Assembly: GCA_903813345.2 (NCBI GenBank)
Contig: CAIIXF020000008.1
Location: 15,484,822 to 15,548,821, forward strand
Origin: Owenia fusiformis
Taxonomy: Eukaryota; Annelida; Polychaeta; Sabellida; Oweniidae
DNA: 64,000 nt
Reading direction: 5' to 3'
Made by a program: the position numbers and the translations under genes. Position 1 is the first letter of the stretch; the number at the start of each line of letters is the position of its first letter. Below, in pieces: positions 53,601 to 63,045 of this stretch. The notes beneath the pieces are model-generated. The model did no database searches and had not been told where the DNA came from. It was given only the letters and a program-made list of their open reading frames with translations.

Positions 53601-53955
53601 ACTTACTTGTATTAAGACATATCTTACTTGTATTTAAGTCATAATGTACTTGTATTTTAGTCATCATTTACTTTTATTTAAGTTATCATAAGTATGGTAT
53701 ATGAACTGAGAAACACTATATCTAGAACAATCTATAATATGATACAATCTTTGCAATTTATCAAAATTGGCATAAAATGTGAGGATAAAATACAATATAA
53801 ACTGAAAGATTCCCTAAAGACCATCTAAAGCACCAAAATATGCCTAAACCACACCTAAAATGCACCTACCCTCCAGTTGCATCTACACCGCCATTCCAAA
53901 ATCCAAAAGAATATGAGCTAAAATTTTCCCGATGTGAGTGAGCTGTCATCTCCAT
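25339..53955 (-). CDS. NPAS3/trh: bHLH-PAS transcription factor, trachealess/NPAS1/NPAS3 group (complete, 11 coding exons)
   Basis: Coding exons: 53870-53955, 52230-52468, 47727-47806, 34375-34464, 32257-32440, 30310-30419, 29669-29865, 28986-29092, 28172-28319, 27084-27190 and 25339-26684. They sum to 2694 bases, 897 codons plus stop, with all phases matching. Domains: bHLH at about 33-88 ([20 protein letters not shown] basic region), PAS-A from about 136 ([20 protein letters not shown]), PAS-B about 311-415 ([19 protein letters not shown]), then a 480-residue Ser/His/Thr-rich C-terminus. [20 protein letters not shown] and [13 protein letters not shown] are close to Drosophila trachealess and vertebrate NPAS3. 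These bind DNA in the nucleus as dimers with ARNT/tango and act in tracheal or neural development. Exact orthology is not settled. Exons 6, 8 and 9 have tandem copies of their own splice sites. Confidence 0.95.
27084..27190 (-). CDS. NPAS3/trh: bHLH-PAS exon 10
   Basis: 107 bases: [20 protein letters not shown] then [15 protein letters not shown], an acidic Ser-rich linker comparable to the region after PAS-B in trachealess. Acceptor TTTTCAG, donor GTATAC. Confidence 0.9.
27290..27480. repeat. Palindromic ATATCAC repeat fragment
   Basis: GTGTGATATGTCGATATATCAC, GGGATAAAACATCACACGG and GAGAGTGATATTTTTT are arranged with inverted symmetry, as in short invertebrate repeats. In bHLH-PAS intron 9, next to exon 10. 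Confidence 0.45.
27640..28195. repeat. 25-base tandem array seeded by bHLH-PAS exon 9 donor
   Basis: Unit on minus: GTATAGTCATTAACTATGTA plus TTAAG, about fourteen copies of 25-27 bases, more decayed toward 27640. The first unit is the exon 9 end itself (coding VINYVL) plus its donor, so each unit recreates TTAAG|GTATAG. A 194-base MITE interrupts the array at 27878-28071. Confidence 0.92.
27878..28071. mobile_element. 194-base MITE inside the exon 9 donor array
   Basis: Perfect 14-base inverted ends CATGGGCGTAGCGC and GCGCTACGCCCATG. Interior has a GCATTCTGCGGGGTTTGGGG stretch. It is later than the array it interrupts. Confidence 0.85.
28172..28319 (-). CDS. NPAS3/trh: bHLH-PAS exon 9 (PAS-B end)
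   Basis: 148 bases: [36 protein letters not shown] and SHIVINYVL. The conserved NYV closes PAS-B. The last 23 exon bases plus the GTATAG donor are the first unit of the tandem array filling the next intron. Confidence 0.94.
28640..28848. mobile_element. MITE family B, copy 3
   Basis: Complete: CAGGCCCGTAGCCAGG at the left and CCTGGCTACGGGCCTG at the right, C tract and GTGAACCCCCCTTGGC inside. In bHLH-PAS intron 8. Confidence 0.9.
28986..29092 (-). CDS. NPAS3/trh: bHLH-PAS exon 8 (PAS-B)
   Basis: 107 bases: [20 protein letters not shown] then [15 protein letters not shown]. The acceptor is TTATAG|GATAAG; seven similar junctions precede it in the intron, the closest 27 bases away and in frame. 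Confidence 0.95.
29093..29505. repeat. Tandem array seeded by bHLH-PAS exon 8 acceptor and a mariner end
   Basis: Seven junction-like copies of TTGTAG|GATAAGT (minus) at CTTATCC positions 29114, 29167, 29212, 29275, 29338, 29401 and 29446, then the real one at 29087. Spacings are 27, 53, 45, 63, 63, 63 and 45. Each unit also has GGGGTGATCAATAAGT, the end of the mariner-like MITE at 13643-13814. Confidence 0.9.
29669..29865 (-). CDS. NPAS3/trh: bHLH-PAS exon 7
   Basis: 197 bases: [39 protein letters not shown] and [16 protein letters not shown], the PAS linker and start of PAS-B. Donor GTGAGT splits the arginine codon. Confidence 0.95.
30276..30320. repeat. Triplicated exon 6 splice donor, 16-base period
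   Basis: On minus: GATATAGG|GTAAGTCT, GATATAGG|GTAAGTAT and GATATAGG|GTAGGTCT in a row. The first is the exon 6 end; the other two are in the intron. Confidence 0.9.
30310..30419 (-). CDS. NPAS3/trh: bHLH-PAS exon 6
   Basis: 110 bases: [20 protein letters not shown] then HVKSSGYR, as in trachealess [13 protein letters not shown]. The donor AGG|GTAAGT is followed by two more copies at 16-base steps. Confidence 0.94.
30420..31969. other. bHLH-PAS intron 5, left part
   Basis: AT-rich intron without coding signal. Contains GCCAGTTTAATTTGAAGGGG and CCGTTTGATGTAAG-type unique sequence around 30930-30985. A short pogo-like AAAGTAAAACCTGTGTATAT word is in the previous intron near 30202. Confidence 0.4.
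31970..32226. repeat. MITE family C, copy 2 (inverted relative to 3196-3460)
   Basis: Ends GGTAGCCAGGGGGG and GCTGGCTACGCCCCTG. Shares AAGAGCTTTAAAATGC, AAGCTTCTGGCTCAATTTTG and CCCCCTGACTGAAA with copy 1, reversed. In bHLH-PAS intron 5, 31 bases from the exon 5 donor. Confidence 0.8.
32257..32440 (-). CDS. NPAS3/trh: bHLH-PAS exon 5
   Basis: 184 bases: [20 protein letters not shown] continues PAS-A, followed by a Ser/Thr/Pro-rich loop ([20 protein letters not shown]) where the family is variable. Donor GTAACT. Confidence 0.94.
32501..32624. repeat. Dispersed repeat family A, copy 3
   Basis: Starts GGCATTAACATCCAAAATGT, ends TGTGGTGGTTACATAAAAAT. In bHLH-PAS intron 4, about 60 bases upstream of the exon 5 acceptor. 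Confidence 0.75.
33913..34063. repeat. Dispersed repeat family A, copy 4
   Basis: Starts ACGCATTAACATTCAAAATG, ends TTGTGGTGGTGACATAAAAA. In bHLH-PAS intron 4. Confidence 0.8.
34375..34464 (-). CDS. NPAS3/trh: bHLH-PAS exon 4 (PAS-A start)
   Basis: Exactly 30 codons, [20 protein letters not shown] then [10 protein letters not shown], the start of PAS-A and the most conserved part of the family. Phase 0 at both ends. Confidence 0.96.
35174..35917. mobile_element. Fold-back element family D, copy 1
   Basis: 744 bases with 27-base perfect inverted ends starting AAAGGATGGGTATCGATATG and a longer imperfect pairing through TTTCTCTTAAACCAGTCAT / ATTGGTTTAAGAGAAA. No transposase frame. Copy 2 begins one base further on. 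Confidence 0.88.
35919..36600. mobile_element. Fold-back element family D, copy 2
   Basis: 682 bases with 27-base perfect inverted ends starting AAAGGAGTGGTATCGATATG, differing from copy 1 at three positions that are changed together at both ends. Internal sequence closely parallels copy 1. Confidence 0.88.
37785..37947. mobile_element. MITE with CCAGTCAC / GTGACTGAGG ends
   Basis: Ends pair, as do inner segments GATCTACAGCTACCGTATGG and CCGTATGGCGACCGTAGAGC. About 163 bases. Related copy at 2477-2620. Confidence 0.7.
39009..39165. repeat. Dispersed repeat family A, copy 5
   Basis: Starts GCATTAACATGCAAATTGTC, reiterated CCAAACACCAACTGCCAAA middle, ends ATGGTGACATAAAAACT. In bHLH-PAS intron 3. 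Confidence 0.8.
40513..40670. mobile_element. 158-base MITE with 27-base inverted repeats
   Basis: Left arm begins AATTATATTCCTACTAATCC and continues TCCCTTA (40513-40539); right arm 40644-40670 is its exact complement. No coding capacity. Confidence 0.85.
40785..41165. repeat. pogo/Tigger-like MITE remnant
   Basis: Left end ACAGTAAAACCTATCCGATT resembles the Tigger end at 15641. The interior has repeated AAAGGTGTTC and GGAACACCTGTCAACT words. Right limit uncertain. Confidence 0.45.
41965..42130. repeat. TTGG-rich simple repeat
   Basis: Run of GGTTGGTTGATTGGTTGG-type words with periodic variants. Non-coding, in bHLH-PAS intron 3. Confidence 0.9.
43323..43436. repeat. Dispersed repeat family A, copy 6
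   Basis: CATTTGTTACAGAAGCCGAG, CACCAACTGCCAAATACCG, AAAGTTGGAGACC and ATGTCACCACACATAAAAA. In bHLH-PAS intron 3. Confidence 0.75.
47727..47806 (-). CDS. NPAS3/trh: bHLH-PAS exon 3
   Basis: 80 bases, [20 protein letters not shown] then QAAHILQ, linking bHLH to PAS-A. Donor GTAAGT, phase 0. The frame stays open for another 117 codons into the intron, which looks accidental. Confidence 0.92.
48334..48754. mobile_element. MITE family E, copy 2
   Basis: Ends GATGCGAGTAG and CTACTCGCATC, same interior as 24712-25132 (TTCACCACCAGGTGGCTTG, TTTTTGTGATTTTATAACG). Here it stands alone, without the outer TTAA element. Confidence 0.85.
50220..51330. repeat. 1.1 kb minisatellite, 24-26-base units with higher-order pattern
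   Basis: About 45 units built on TTCCAAGACAATCCCTTCAT and variants such as TTTCAAGAAAATCACTTTAT. Groups of four to six variants recur in the same order (for example near 50390, 50600 and 50770), so whole blocks were duplicated. Open frames here follow from the period and are not genes. Confidence 0.9.
51576..51785. mobile_element. 210-base MITE with 16-base inverted ends
   Basis: GCAGTGATCTCCCCAG at 51576-51591 and CTGGGGAGATCACTGC at 51770-51785, exact complements. Interior repeats GCACCCACCTGA words. No clear target duplication. Confidence 0.85.
52230..52468 (-). CDS. NPAS3/trh: bHLH-PAS exon 2 (bHLH domain)
   Basis: 239 bases coding the whole bHLH: basic [20 protein letters not shown], helix 1 [11 protein letters not shown], helix 2 [20 protein letters not shown]. 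Then [17 protein letters not shown]. Donor GTAGGA. Confidence 0.96.
52469..53869. other. bHLH-PAS intron 1 (1.4 kb)
   Basis: AT-rich intron; apart from the minisatellite at 53450-53690 nothing is recognised. Confidence 0.5.
53450..53690. repeat. Minisatellite in bHLH-PAS intron 1
   Basis: About nine units of 22-26 bases based on TTACTTGTATTAAAGTCAT. On minus many units contain CAAGTAAG, a donor-like word, 180-420 bases after the exon 1 donor; the unit is not similar to that donor. Confidence 0.8.
53870..53955 (-). CDS. NPAS3/trh: bHLH-PAS exon 1 (start codon)
   Basis: Starts [20 protein letters not shown]. An in-frame TAG lies 15 bases before the ATG, so this is the first possible start in the exon. 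The GTAGGT donor leaves GG, which exon 2 completes to glycine in GILELRKEK. Confidence 0.88.
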
Positions 53956-55689
53956 GTTGTCAGAGGTCTAGAGGTCTATTGCCAATACTTCTGAAGATGA
54001 GTTCGTGCTATAGCAAACCACTGTGCCTGACTGTGTTAAACGCAATTCACGATTTGAATAGTAATTTATCAAGTCAGTGAGAAACAGTATAGAGAACAAG
54101 ATGTTAGCACACTGGGTCAAACCCTATTCTGTTTAATTCTTATTACATGATCTTTACTAACTATAATTCCTAAATCACCGAGTCTTACATATCACCATAC
54201 ACAATATCATCCTAATGCCTCTGAGATTCAATTCCAGTTTTATTATATTTCCAACAATTTTCCCGCATAGCTCTCCGTGGTTATCTGGCTGAGGGAATTG
54301 GTTGAGGATTCAACCAATTAGGGACAAGACTTAACCTGGGATCGGTCATTTTCTTCCTAGGAATCCATTTAAATTAATCATAATTAGGGAACAATCAATT
54401 TTTGGGATTAAAGGATCATGTTAATGAAATTACAAAAATTGCCTCAATGACTCAAAAGAAAATGATTACCACTAAACTATTAAAATCCATTCTCATTTGA
54501 TCTCTGTAATCTGTTCAATCAAACCCAAATAAATATTTTAATAACAGTACTTTCTAAAGAACATTCAGTTCTGATTCAAAAGTAACTTCTAAATATGATG
54601 TTAGTATTTCAAATTGTTAGGATTAATCTGATGCTAGATTTCTGCGGTAATACCTCTTAAAACACCGCAGCCTTACAAAATACTAAGAAATGGATATTTC
54701 CCTAATATGGCAAGTGAATCTCGGATTAATCCTTTATCCAGGAGTGTTAGATCTGACATATATGGGCTTCTAATTACACGCCAAATGGCACAAGTCAAAT
54801 ATTGAGTTAATAATTCTATTATACAGAATTTGCATTTTTTATTGTCTAAAGCCTTCTAAGCAATCTTCTTATACGGAGATCTTGTTGGAGTTACCAATCA
54901 ACCACGACTTCTGTACAAACATTAATAGAATTAGTTTTTTTTATTTTCTGGGTTGATGGGCTTTTTGTTTTATTTTTATTTTGGATAGTATTATGGGGTT
55001 TGTGGGAATGAGAAAGTCATTCAAATGATACCACAGTTAAAGTAAAATACAATTTCATGATTCATACAGATCAAATTCTGATTCAGTCAAATAAAACAGA
55101 GACAAAATAAAAACTTAATACGAAATCAAAACATCAAATCCACAATAGCTTATTTAAATAAAAGCACTTCTTTTCCATACTCTTTCAGCTTTTAAGACAT
55201 TCAACCAGCAAATTAATCCGGTGTGATCTACAAAATAGAATAATTGCCCAAGTAAAAATGAAATCTGTTGTGTTTAATTACAAAAGGGTGCAACTCAATA
55301 TGGCAAAGATGTATTAATACGCCATAAATTGGATGGAGATGACATTATTAGTTATTGACATATCCCATAATAAGCGGTTATTGTTGTACAGCATGTCAAA
55401 GTTTCCTGTAATTGACAGTCGTTCACAGCGAGTTATTTGCCCTCGCGGCATCAAAAAGAAGTTATTGAATTATGATCTTTGATCACACTTTATACAGTAT
55501 ATATTACAATAAACACTTCTGAATCAATTATTTCCCAAGGACTGATTCTGTAAGGTTTTATAATAGGCACCAATCTGATTTCATCCGTCTGCTAAACTTC
55601 AAAATGAGGCTTGACAATTTTTCTCCCGAAATTGCTCTGGTACAATGTAAGTCAGGAGAAAAGCATTTTGTTTGAAAAATGACTGAAAG

Positions 55690-55990
55690 TTGAATATAAT
55701 TTGCTAGAAGACATTATAAGGCCTAGGCCAATAATTGGCATATCTTCCTAATGAGAAAGTTGGTAGGTGATTAAGACGCGGGAATCAGAAAAATTGACAA
55801 AAGTCCTCAGCTTGATAACCCCTTTATGCAAATTAATTAATCTCACAGAGATCCCAAATAACCCGCCATTAATCAGCCCTAGTTACATTCTATTCCTACT
55901 CGTCTTTTCATTTGGGGGGACATGTTAGTAATCTGTCATTGTGACATCACTAATCCCTTTACATTTTGCCCAATGAGATTTACCAACATT
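55690..55990. promoter_or_regulatory. Candidate enhancer with POU/homeodomain sites
   Basis: Contains ATGCAAAT (55826-55833) running into TAATTAATC, a combined octamer and homeodomain site, and CCATTAATCAGCC nearby. A TCF-like ATCTTTGATC is at 55474-55483. It lies about 1.9 kb upstream of the start codon. Sequence motifs only. Confidence 0.3.
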
Positions 55991-56532
55991 TAGACGCTAT
56001 TGAGAATTCTAAAAGTAGTTTATCAGCTGCTACTGAACATTAAAACTGTTTACAATTCGCATTTCAACCAAACCTTAAAAAGAGAGTATTACATATTTGT
56101 TTTCAAGAATTTCAATACATAAACTGTTGTTATATTTTTTAGCTAAGAAAGACTGTATGGGTTATTAATTTCTACATAGTATCAAATATCAGTTTCAAAT
56201 ATATCAATTGTTTACTTACAATGTTTTGTGTGAGCAGCTATGCTCAAGAAGAGTATACATGTAACTACTTCATAAAGTTTCCAGTTCTCACCAGAGATGC
56301 AAATCAGCTTACAAAGATGGTAGCTTGACAACAGTAACTTAGCAACAGTTACACTGACTGAACAACTTAGCAACTATATCTTAGATGATTTGACATAATC
56401 CATATATGGCTGTTTATCATATCATGGTCCAAACTTTCAAAGTCAATCCATCTAAATAACAAAAATATTTTCTACCCTTGCACTTGGTCCTTCCTTCCAG
56501 GTTAACCCTGCTCATTTATTCAGCTTGCTTTA

Positions 56533-56550
56533 AAGGCAGAATCAAAAACT
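56533..56550. repeat. Solo end of TTAA-type MITE
   Basis: TTAAAGGCAGAATCAAAAAC shares its first 14 or so bases with the left end of the element at 24654-25279. No partner end was found nearby. Confidence 0.45.
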
Positions 56551-56880
56551 TTTGATCACCCTGTATATTGAATCCATACATATTCTATTCCAGATGAAAT
56601 ACACGCGGCTATACATATATTTAAATGAAATACACTCAATGAGCAGCTTACCAGTGTGGGGCGACATATATCCAGTCACTATGACCAAATATAGCACAAC
56701 GTTCAGACATCGCATCAAAACATATTTTACGATTATGCTTATATTTGTTCAGAGACGATAAAAATAAAGCTGTCTGATTTACTGTACCCTAGTAAATAAA
56801 ATACATGAGCCACTACAGGTATAAAATCACAAAGGGCAACATTTGAAAAACAATAACACATATTAGTACTCAATATCAAA

Positions 56881-56975
56881 GCATTAACCTGCCATTTGTT
56901 ACAAATGCTGACTGCCAAACACCAACTGCCAAATGCCATGCACAAAAAAGTTGGAGACCATAATAATATGACCAT
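56881..56975. repeat. Dispersed repeat family A, copy 7
   Basis: GCATTAACCTGCCATTTGTT, CCAAACACCAACTGCCAAAT, AAAAAAGTTGGAGACC and ATAATAATATGACC; the right end is missing. Confidence 0.75.
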
Positions 56976-57898
56976 ATGAATCAAATCTATGGAAATAAAC
57001 ATGTATATTATATGCATTAATATATTTTTGAACACATGCCACTACAATCACTTCCTGCATATGACCATTAATCAATGAAAAACGCTAAAATTACATTGCC
57101 CGAAACTTAAAAGGTGACCTAAAAGTGTAAATAAAAATGTAATATATAGTTATTCAATGAGGTACACAAAATTAGAAAATAATTAATCAATAAATGTGTT
57201 CTACATAACTTCTATACCAACTCAAATATAATATCTTTAAAAAGCCTCGATATCTTGAAGTAGAATTCGAGATTCATGCGATTCATCGAGGCGGGGTCAC
57301 TAACAGAAACTTACGTAAAGTTGAGAATCCCTACAGTGTAAGTCTGTTATTCTCCTAATATGGTGTTATTATGTCATGGTAAATGATTGCTAAAACCTAA
57401 ATATAAATGATATGAGCAAGTAATACTTAGATAAAGTTACTCTCGGTCCCCTTATAGAAAGTATGGCAATGAAGGTCTTTAATGTCGCATACTGTATGAA
57501 CAATTATTGTCAACAGCTAAAACATCAAAAATAAAAATAAAAAAAGAGTATAGAGGTACACTTTAAAGTTGGTTTGAAAAAGAAAAAAGGTTTACTTTCA
57601 ACAAATTTTACACCGCAATAAAGAATAATTCCTCATAACTTTTCAAGTAGGTCCTTCTTGCACATTTTGACTTAGATTTTACTTTTAAATTTGCTAGTTC
57701 AAATACTTATGCCAATTTTTGAAATTCGAAAGTCTACTTAACTTATGTACTTAAGAAATAGTAGGAAAGTCTGTCCAGTAATTATTATTTTGAACTATAA
57801 TGGCTTGTTTTAATGGCTAAATATTAATTTCGAGTCACTCCTTGTAGAGGTAAGTCAGTGTTCCTTTGAAGTCTAAGAAAGTACTTTTCAGGGTTGAA

Positions 57899-58288
57899 GA
57901 TGTTTATTTTTTATTGATATTATTTAATAATTTGATTGAATTATTTTATTAAGTACAACATGTGCTTAATGTTCCAATCGCCAATATAATGTTTATGAAC
58001 TTTTTACGGATACTTTCTTATGTTTTATCTTTCAAATAGAGCAAAAAACAACATCACAATCACAGCAGTCAATACATTAAGCCATGTCCCTGATGTTCAT
58101 TTTTTATTGATATTATTTAATAATTTGATTTAATCATTTTATTAAGTACAACATGTGCTTTATGTTCCAATCGCCAATATAATGTTTATGAACTTTTTAC
58201 GGATACTTTGTTATGTTTATCTTTCTAATAGAGCAAAAAAACAACATCACGATCGCAGCAGTTCAATACATTAAGCCATGTCCCTGGT
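57899..58288. repeat. 193-base tandem duplication
   Basis: Two units, 57899-58091 and 58092-58288, about 95 percent alike by eye, sharing TTTTTTATTGATATTATTTA and CAATCGCCAATATAATGTTT. Recent segmental duplication of unique sequence upstream of the bHLH-PAS gene. Confidence 0.9.
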
Positions 58289-61200
58289 GTAAACATGAGA
58301 AATGATCAAGAAAATATGATTAAAGAAGGCCTAGTTGGCCATCAACATTGTGGACAGTTTGTCAGGCGTTTAAACTGACAATTACACATTTGAGATGTTA
58401 CATACACATGCTACTAATTCACTTGTAACTTAATTCGATTATGAGGCGAATTTTAATACAGAAACTACACACAGAGGACATTTTGTATTCAAAGATCGTG
58501 CATGAAACCCTGTTTCTGTTTCCCATTCAACACAACACTTTATTACCCAAAATCCCTTGGCACAAAACAATGCTTACGGAATAACCAATTAGGAGATACC
58601 ATCTTGTGGGCCTATCGTTTACAGGGATGTTTCTCAACGTCAGACTGTTCTGCTATGCTGTAAATCACTTGCTCAGATTGCAGGTGATCTGTCAACTAGG
58701 ACTATTGTGGTAACTTAACACAAAGTCCGTGGCCTGCATATTTATACAGTGGGAAAAGTGTAACAGAATGATCAAAAATGGACACTTCAATGTCACATCA
58801 CAAACAAATTTGGCACAATTAGTGCATTACACAATTTCTTGAAAAAATCTTAATTATCATTTCTAATTTAATGATAAATAATCACTAAAGGTTTATATAT
58901 ACACAAAAAAACCAATGTCAGGTATATGGTGTAATGGACTCAGTTTTCTTATTTGACAAGCTTTAATAGACATATATTTCACTACTGGACTAACCACAAC
59001 ACACTGTCATAGATGTACACAATTGTGTTCTGCCCGAAGGTCGATGAAAAACTATGAGACTCCGGGAACAAACAATAAAATTATAAACCAGTAAAATAAT
59101 TAATAGAATGTTTATAGTATTGACCTTTGTAGTTCTATCCTCATAATGGACATCATCAATATGGCTATAAAATTCAATCAAATTTTATTGCAAGATTTAT
59201 TTTTATTTATAACTCTCAAATGATTTGTAATTTTGATTAATAAATGTTTATATTTAACAAAGTACAATGTGAAACTTTTTCATCATGAAAGAGATATAAA
59301 ATATACTAAATAGAATACACAAAATGCTGATAAAATTACGGGGACTTTCCAATAAATCTGCTCTTTTCATAATTGTTGAATACAATGTCATAACATTTGT
59401 AAATGAGATTTCTTAGTTCTACTGACATATTGTGTAGAGGTGACGGGGTTGAAGACGAGTAGCTATTATCTATGGTGAGGTCAACAATTATTAAGCCGGC
59501 AATTGGAACAGAATACCAATATTCTTGTAATTACTGATCGTTTAACGACTCCACGGGCCTATAAACACATATTAATCTTGGGCCATGTCGCACAGTTACG
59601 ACTAGAAATCACATAAAACAAAACTAAAAGCCTCATAGACCCTACTTTAAAACAAATCTTAAATAACATGTGATGACACTGTCCTCTTAAATACAATTAA
59701 ACAATTGGCTATGTCAAGATATCAACTCTGCGCTTTAATAATCCACATGTGTAACGATCTATTGGGAGATAAAACACCTAAATGTATAACCCAGGAAACA
59801 AATTACTTGCGATGTGGAATTACTTTAAAATGTTTTATGTCACTAATGGTCAGAATCTCGTGAAAGATCACATGCATGTTTAAAACCTCTAAATCCAAAT
59901 CACTCACGCTTAATACAAACACACTTTCGTGTTAGTTTTAATCGTGAATTATATCTTGATCTTTAGGTGAGATTTACTAAAAGCTATTTCATACGTGCTT
60001 TTGTACATGTTTGAGGAAAAGAGATTTGTAATAAAGTCTAAACTCACCAGGAGTGCTGGAACCTGGGATCAACTGATGAACTTTGGTTGTTACTTCCATT
60101 TTGTGAATACCTGTAGAGTGTCTGTGGACACATCATTTTTTGACACGTCTTACTGCACATTGACACCTCAACTTCTGAACAACTTGCGTGAGATTCCTTC
60201 ATATACCAGATTCTCTCAATAGTATGTAATCTAGATTCTATCTGCGTTTAAGTGATTGAACGTGAATAATAGCGACCCTGATTGCACTTTTCACCATTGT
60301 ACAATATTCTACCTTCATCTTTCCCTCCTTCTAAGAAGTTTCCTGCCAACTTGCCTCGCCCCTAAGTAACGTATGTGAAAGTAGGATGTAACTCGGGGTA
60401 ATTTGGCCCCATGTTAATTAAAATGGTAACTATTTGCAAGTAAAAAGCATACTTAATAACAATAGTGGAGCACTAATGACATTTAGTCTTAACCAGTACC
60501 AAACTAACTAGTTTGCCGCCATTACATGAAACTTCAGGGACGTATCATTTACCAAACTGGCGACATTTTGAAAAATGATCAATTAACTAAATGAAATGAA
60601 GTCCCTTGTTTGTTTACAAAATTTCATTTCTTATGAAAAAACTATTTTATTAAACAAATTGTTTGGTTTGAAAGATTCCTTCTTGCTCAATTAAGTTATC
60701 AAATATTTTTTACTCAGTACTTGATGTCATATATTTTAAATATACATGACAGCTTCTTTCATTAAAAAATGAGGAGATAAATATCTGTAAGGTGTTTAAT
60801 AATTTTGTTAGACTTCAAATGGCTCATCCGGCAACCATACTCTCACCTAAGTATAGACCTGGGTTTCAGGCCTTTACAATTTTATCAAATTTCAACTCAA
60901 TTTTCGTGGCTATTTGTCGCTATTAAACCTGGCTAGAAAAGTCCCTGGGGAACTGATCACTTCATCCGAAACCCTTGATTAAATTTTCTAGCTTTCAAAT
61001 GTATCTCCGAGTAATGTTGAATTAATGCCACAATTAAGTTCTAATCTAAATAATGCCGCTAACCTATAATAGAAATATAGGAGTAACATTAACTAATCAA
61101 CCATACCCCACATTATCCTACATTTCTACAATTTATTATTTATTAGCTCAAAATCAAGTCTTATTTTACTTGTTTACTTTTAGTGCTTTCAATTTGAAGA

Positions 61201-61867
61201 ATGTTATAAGTCTTCCATTACTGGTTTGATTTTAAATGATTAAACTTATTTAATGAAATAGTAAAAACAACTCATCAATTTTGAACAGTAATAAATATGT
61301 GAAGAAAATACAATCGCTATGTTCTTCAATTACAGCAAAAACATCAAACAATGTTCATTACAATAACAGCAGAATTTTAGGGCTAAAATTTAAACTCTGA
61401 TAATTTGAGGCACTTAAAAACATTTCCGCTATAAATTCATTGATCAAGATCCATAGAAAACCAAATGAACCTTGCGTATGGGACAAATTGGGAAATAATT
61501 GAACGGATTTGGAAATAATTTAATTTGGATTTGTATAATGATTCATTTTAGCTGTAATTTGGATGTGTATATTGGTAATTATAAACCTTTCTCGGGAAGG
61601 TTTTACAGAACAAGTCAAATACTGAGAGTAGATTTCCATCCATCCATCAATGACAACTTTTGAAATTATACCTAAATGGTTTTCTCTTAATCTAAATGTT
61701 AGAAATACACTGTCTTATAACAAAAGTCAATAGCAACACAACAACAAAAATATACAATATATCATCTTCATACCTTGCTTGTATCATTTATTTTCTTTAA
61801 CTTCTATTTTATTTGAAATTAAAATATGCCATTAAGATTATAAAATGTTTCCACCTGGTTACCATTT

Positions 61868-61935
61868 CAGGTGTGTAACCATTTGTTATAGATACGAATG
61901 CCAAATACCAAAACCAGCTCATAGAAACTTTTGCT
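61868..61935. repeat. Dispersed repeat family A, copy 8 (partial)
   Basis: AACCATTTGTTATAGATACG, ATGCCAAATACCAAAACCA and a decayed tail, cut by the MITE that follows. Confidence 0.5.
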
Positions 61936-61939
61936 GTAA

Positions 61940-62140
61940 CAGGCCCGTAGCCAGAATTTTCCAAGGGGGGGTTCGTTTTTCTAAAAAATTCTAGGGGGGG
62001 GTTCACTTTGGCAAATATGGCCAAAAATCACTCAAAAATTAGTCAGAATGGTGAAAAACTGCATGATTTTGAAAGAAATTTTGGCCAGGGGGGGGGGGGG
62101 TTCGCCCGAACCCCCCGAACCCCCCCTGGCTACGGGCCTG
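61940..62140. mobile_element. MITE family B, copy 4
   Basis: CAGGCCCGTAGCCAG at the left and CTGGCTACGGGCCTG at the right, with G and C tracts inside. Same orientation as 15410-15542. Confidence 0.9.
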
Positions 62141-62216
62141 TGTAACATATGTCACAACTTCTTGCTGGTTACATAATATCAAAGATCCACAGGCAAAAAA
62201 TACCATAAGTGACAAC

Positions 62217-62764
62217 ATGGGCTCTATCCCCGGGGGTTCACTGTATATAAACCTTGACAGGGATCCTCGGCGCACATGGGGTACTTTTTTGAAATTTGGT
62301 ATGGCAATGGACCCAAATTTTAGGATGTGGTATGAGAATGCCCCCTTATTATGACTTTTGAGGGATGGAAATGGTCAGATTTTTCAACTTTCTGGTATGA
62401 GAATGGTCATGGAAAATATGTTATCTCACAATTATGGTATGGCATTGGTCAAGTATCTAGTATCCTAATATGAGGTAACTGGTTGTTTTGGTTTGTTTTC
62501 CTCAAAGATCACCTTCTTCTTGGGACCTTCTTCAGTTTAAATAAATAGCTTTCTTCCCAGGAAATATTCTACTTTGGACACTGGTTTCATATTTGGGCAT
62601 TTGGTATGGCTTTTGAGCACTATTTCGGTTGGTATGGGAACACATCCAAATTTGACATTATGGTATGGGAATATATTGATATCTGAGGGTTCAGCCTAGG
62701 ACCCCCACCAAATTTTTTACCCAGTGAACCCCCCGGGATCTATCAGAGGTGGTAGAGCCCATGG
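62217..62764. mobile_element. MITE with CATGGGCTCTA / TAGAGCCCATG ends
   Basis: Ends pair, as do GGGGGTTCACTG and CAGTGAACCCCC further in. GTGACA lies just outside both ends and may be part of a target duplication. The interior is a degenerate tandem of TTGGTATGGGAAT words. Confidence 0.7.
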
Positions 62765-62769
62765 TGACA

Positions 62770-62830
62770 TGTACTAAGAGAAAAGTACTAAAGTGAAAAG
62801 TACTAAAGTGAAAGTACTAAAGTGAAAATA
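62770..62830. repeat. AAAGTACTAAAGTG tandem repeat
   Basis: Four units of 14-16 bases. Short simple repeat next to the MITE. Confidence 0.8.
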
Positions 62831-63045
62831 CAATGAATAGAAACTGTTGAGTGACTCAAACTCAACTCAACTCAATCAAAGTTTGAATTTCGAAATCAAT
62901 TTACAACGTTACAACGCATACATCAGTCTGTAAATGAATTTGGAATAAACAATATTTATTTAAAAATATACATTACCGTATTTTCACTCATTTTGATGTT
63001 AGATTATTCTGTTAATTGGAACAAGAAAAAAGTTTTTGAGAAGTT

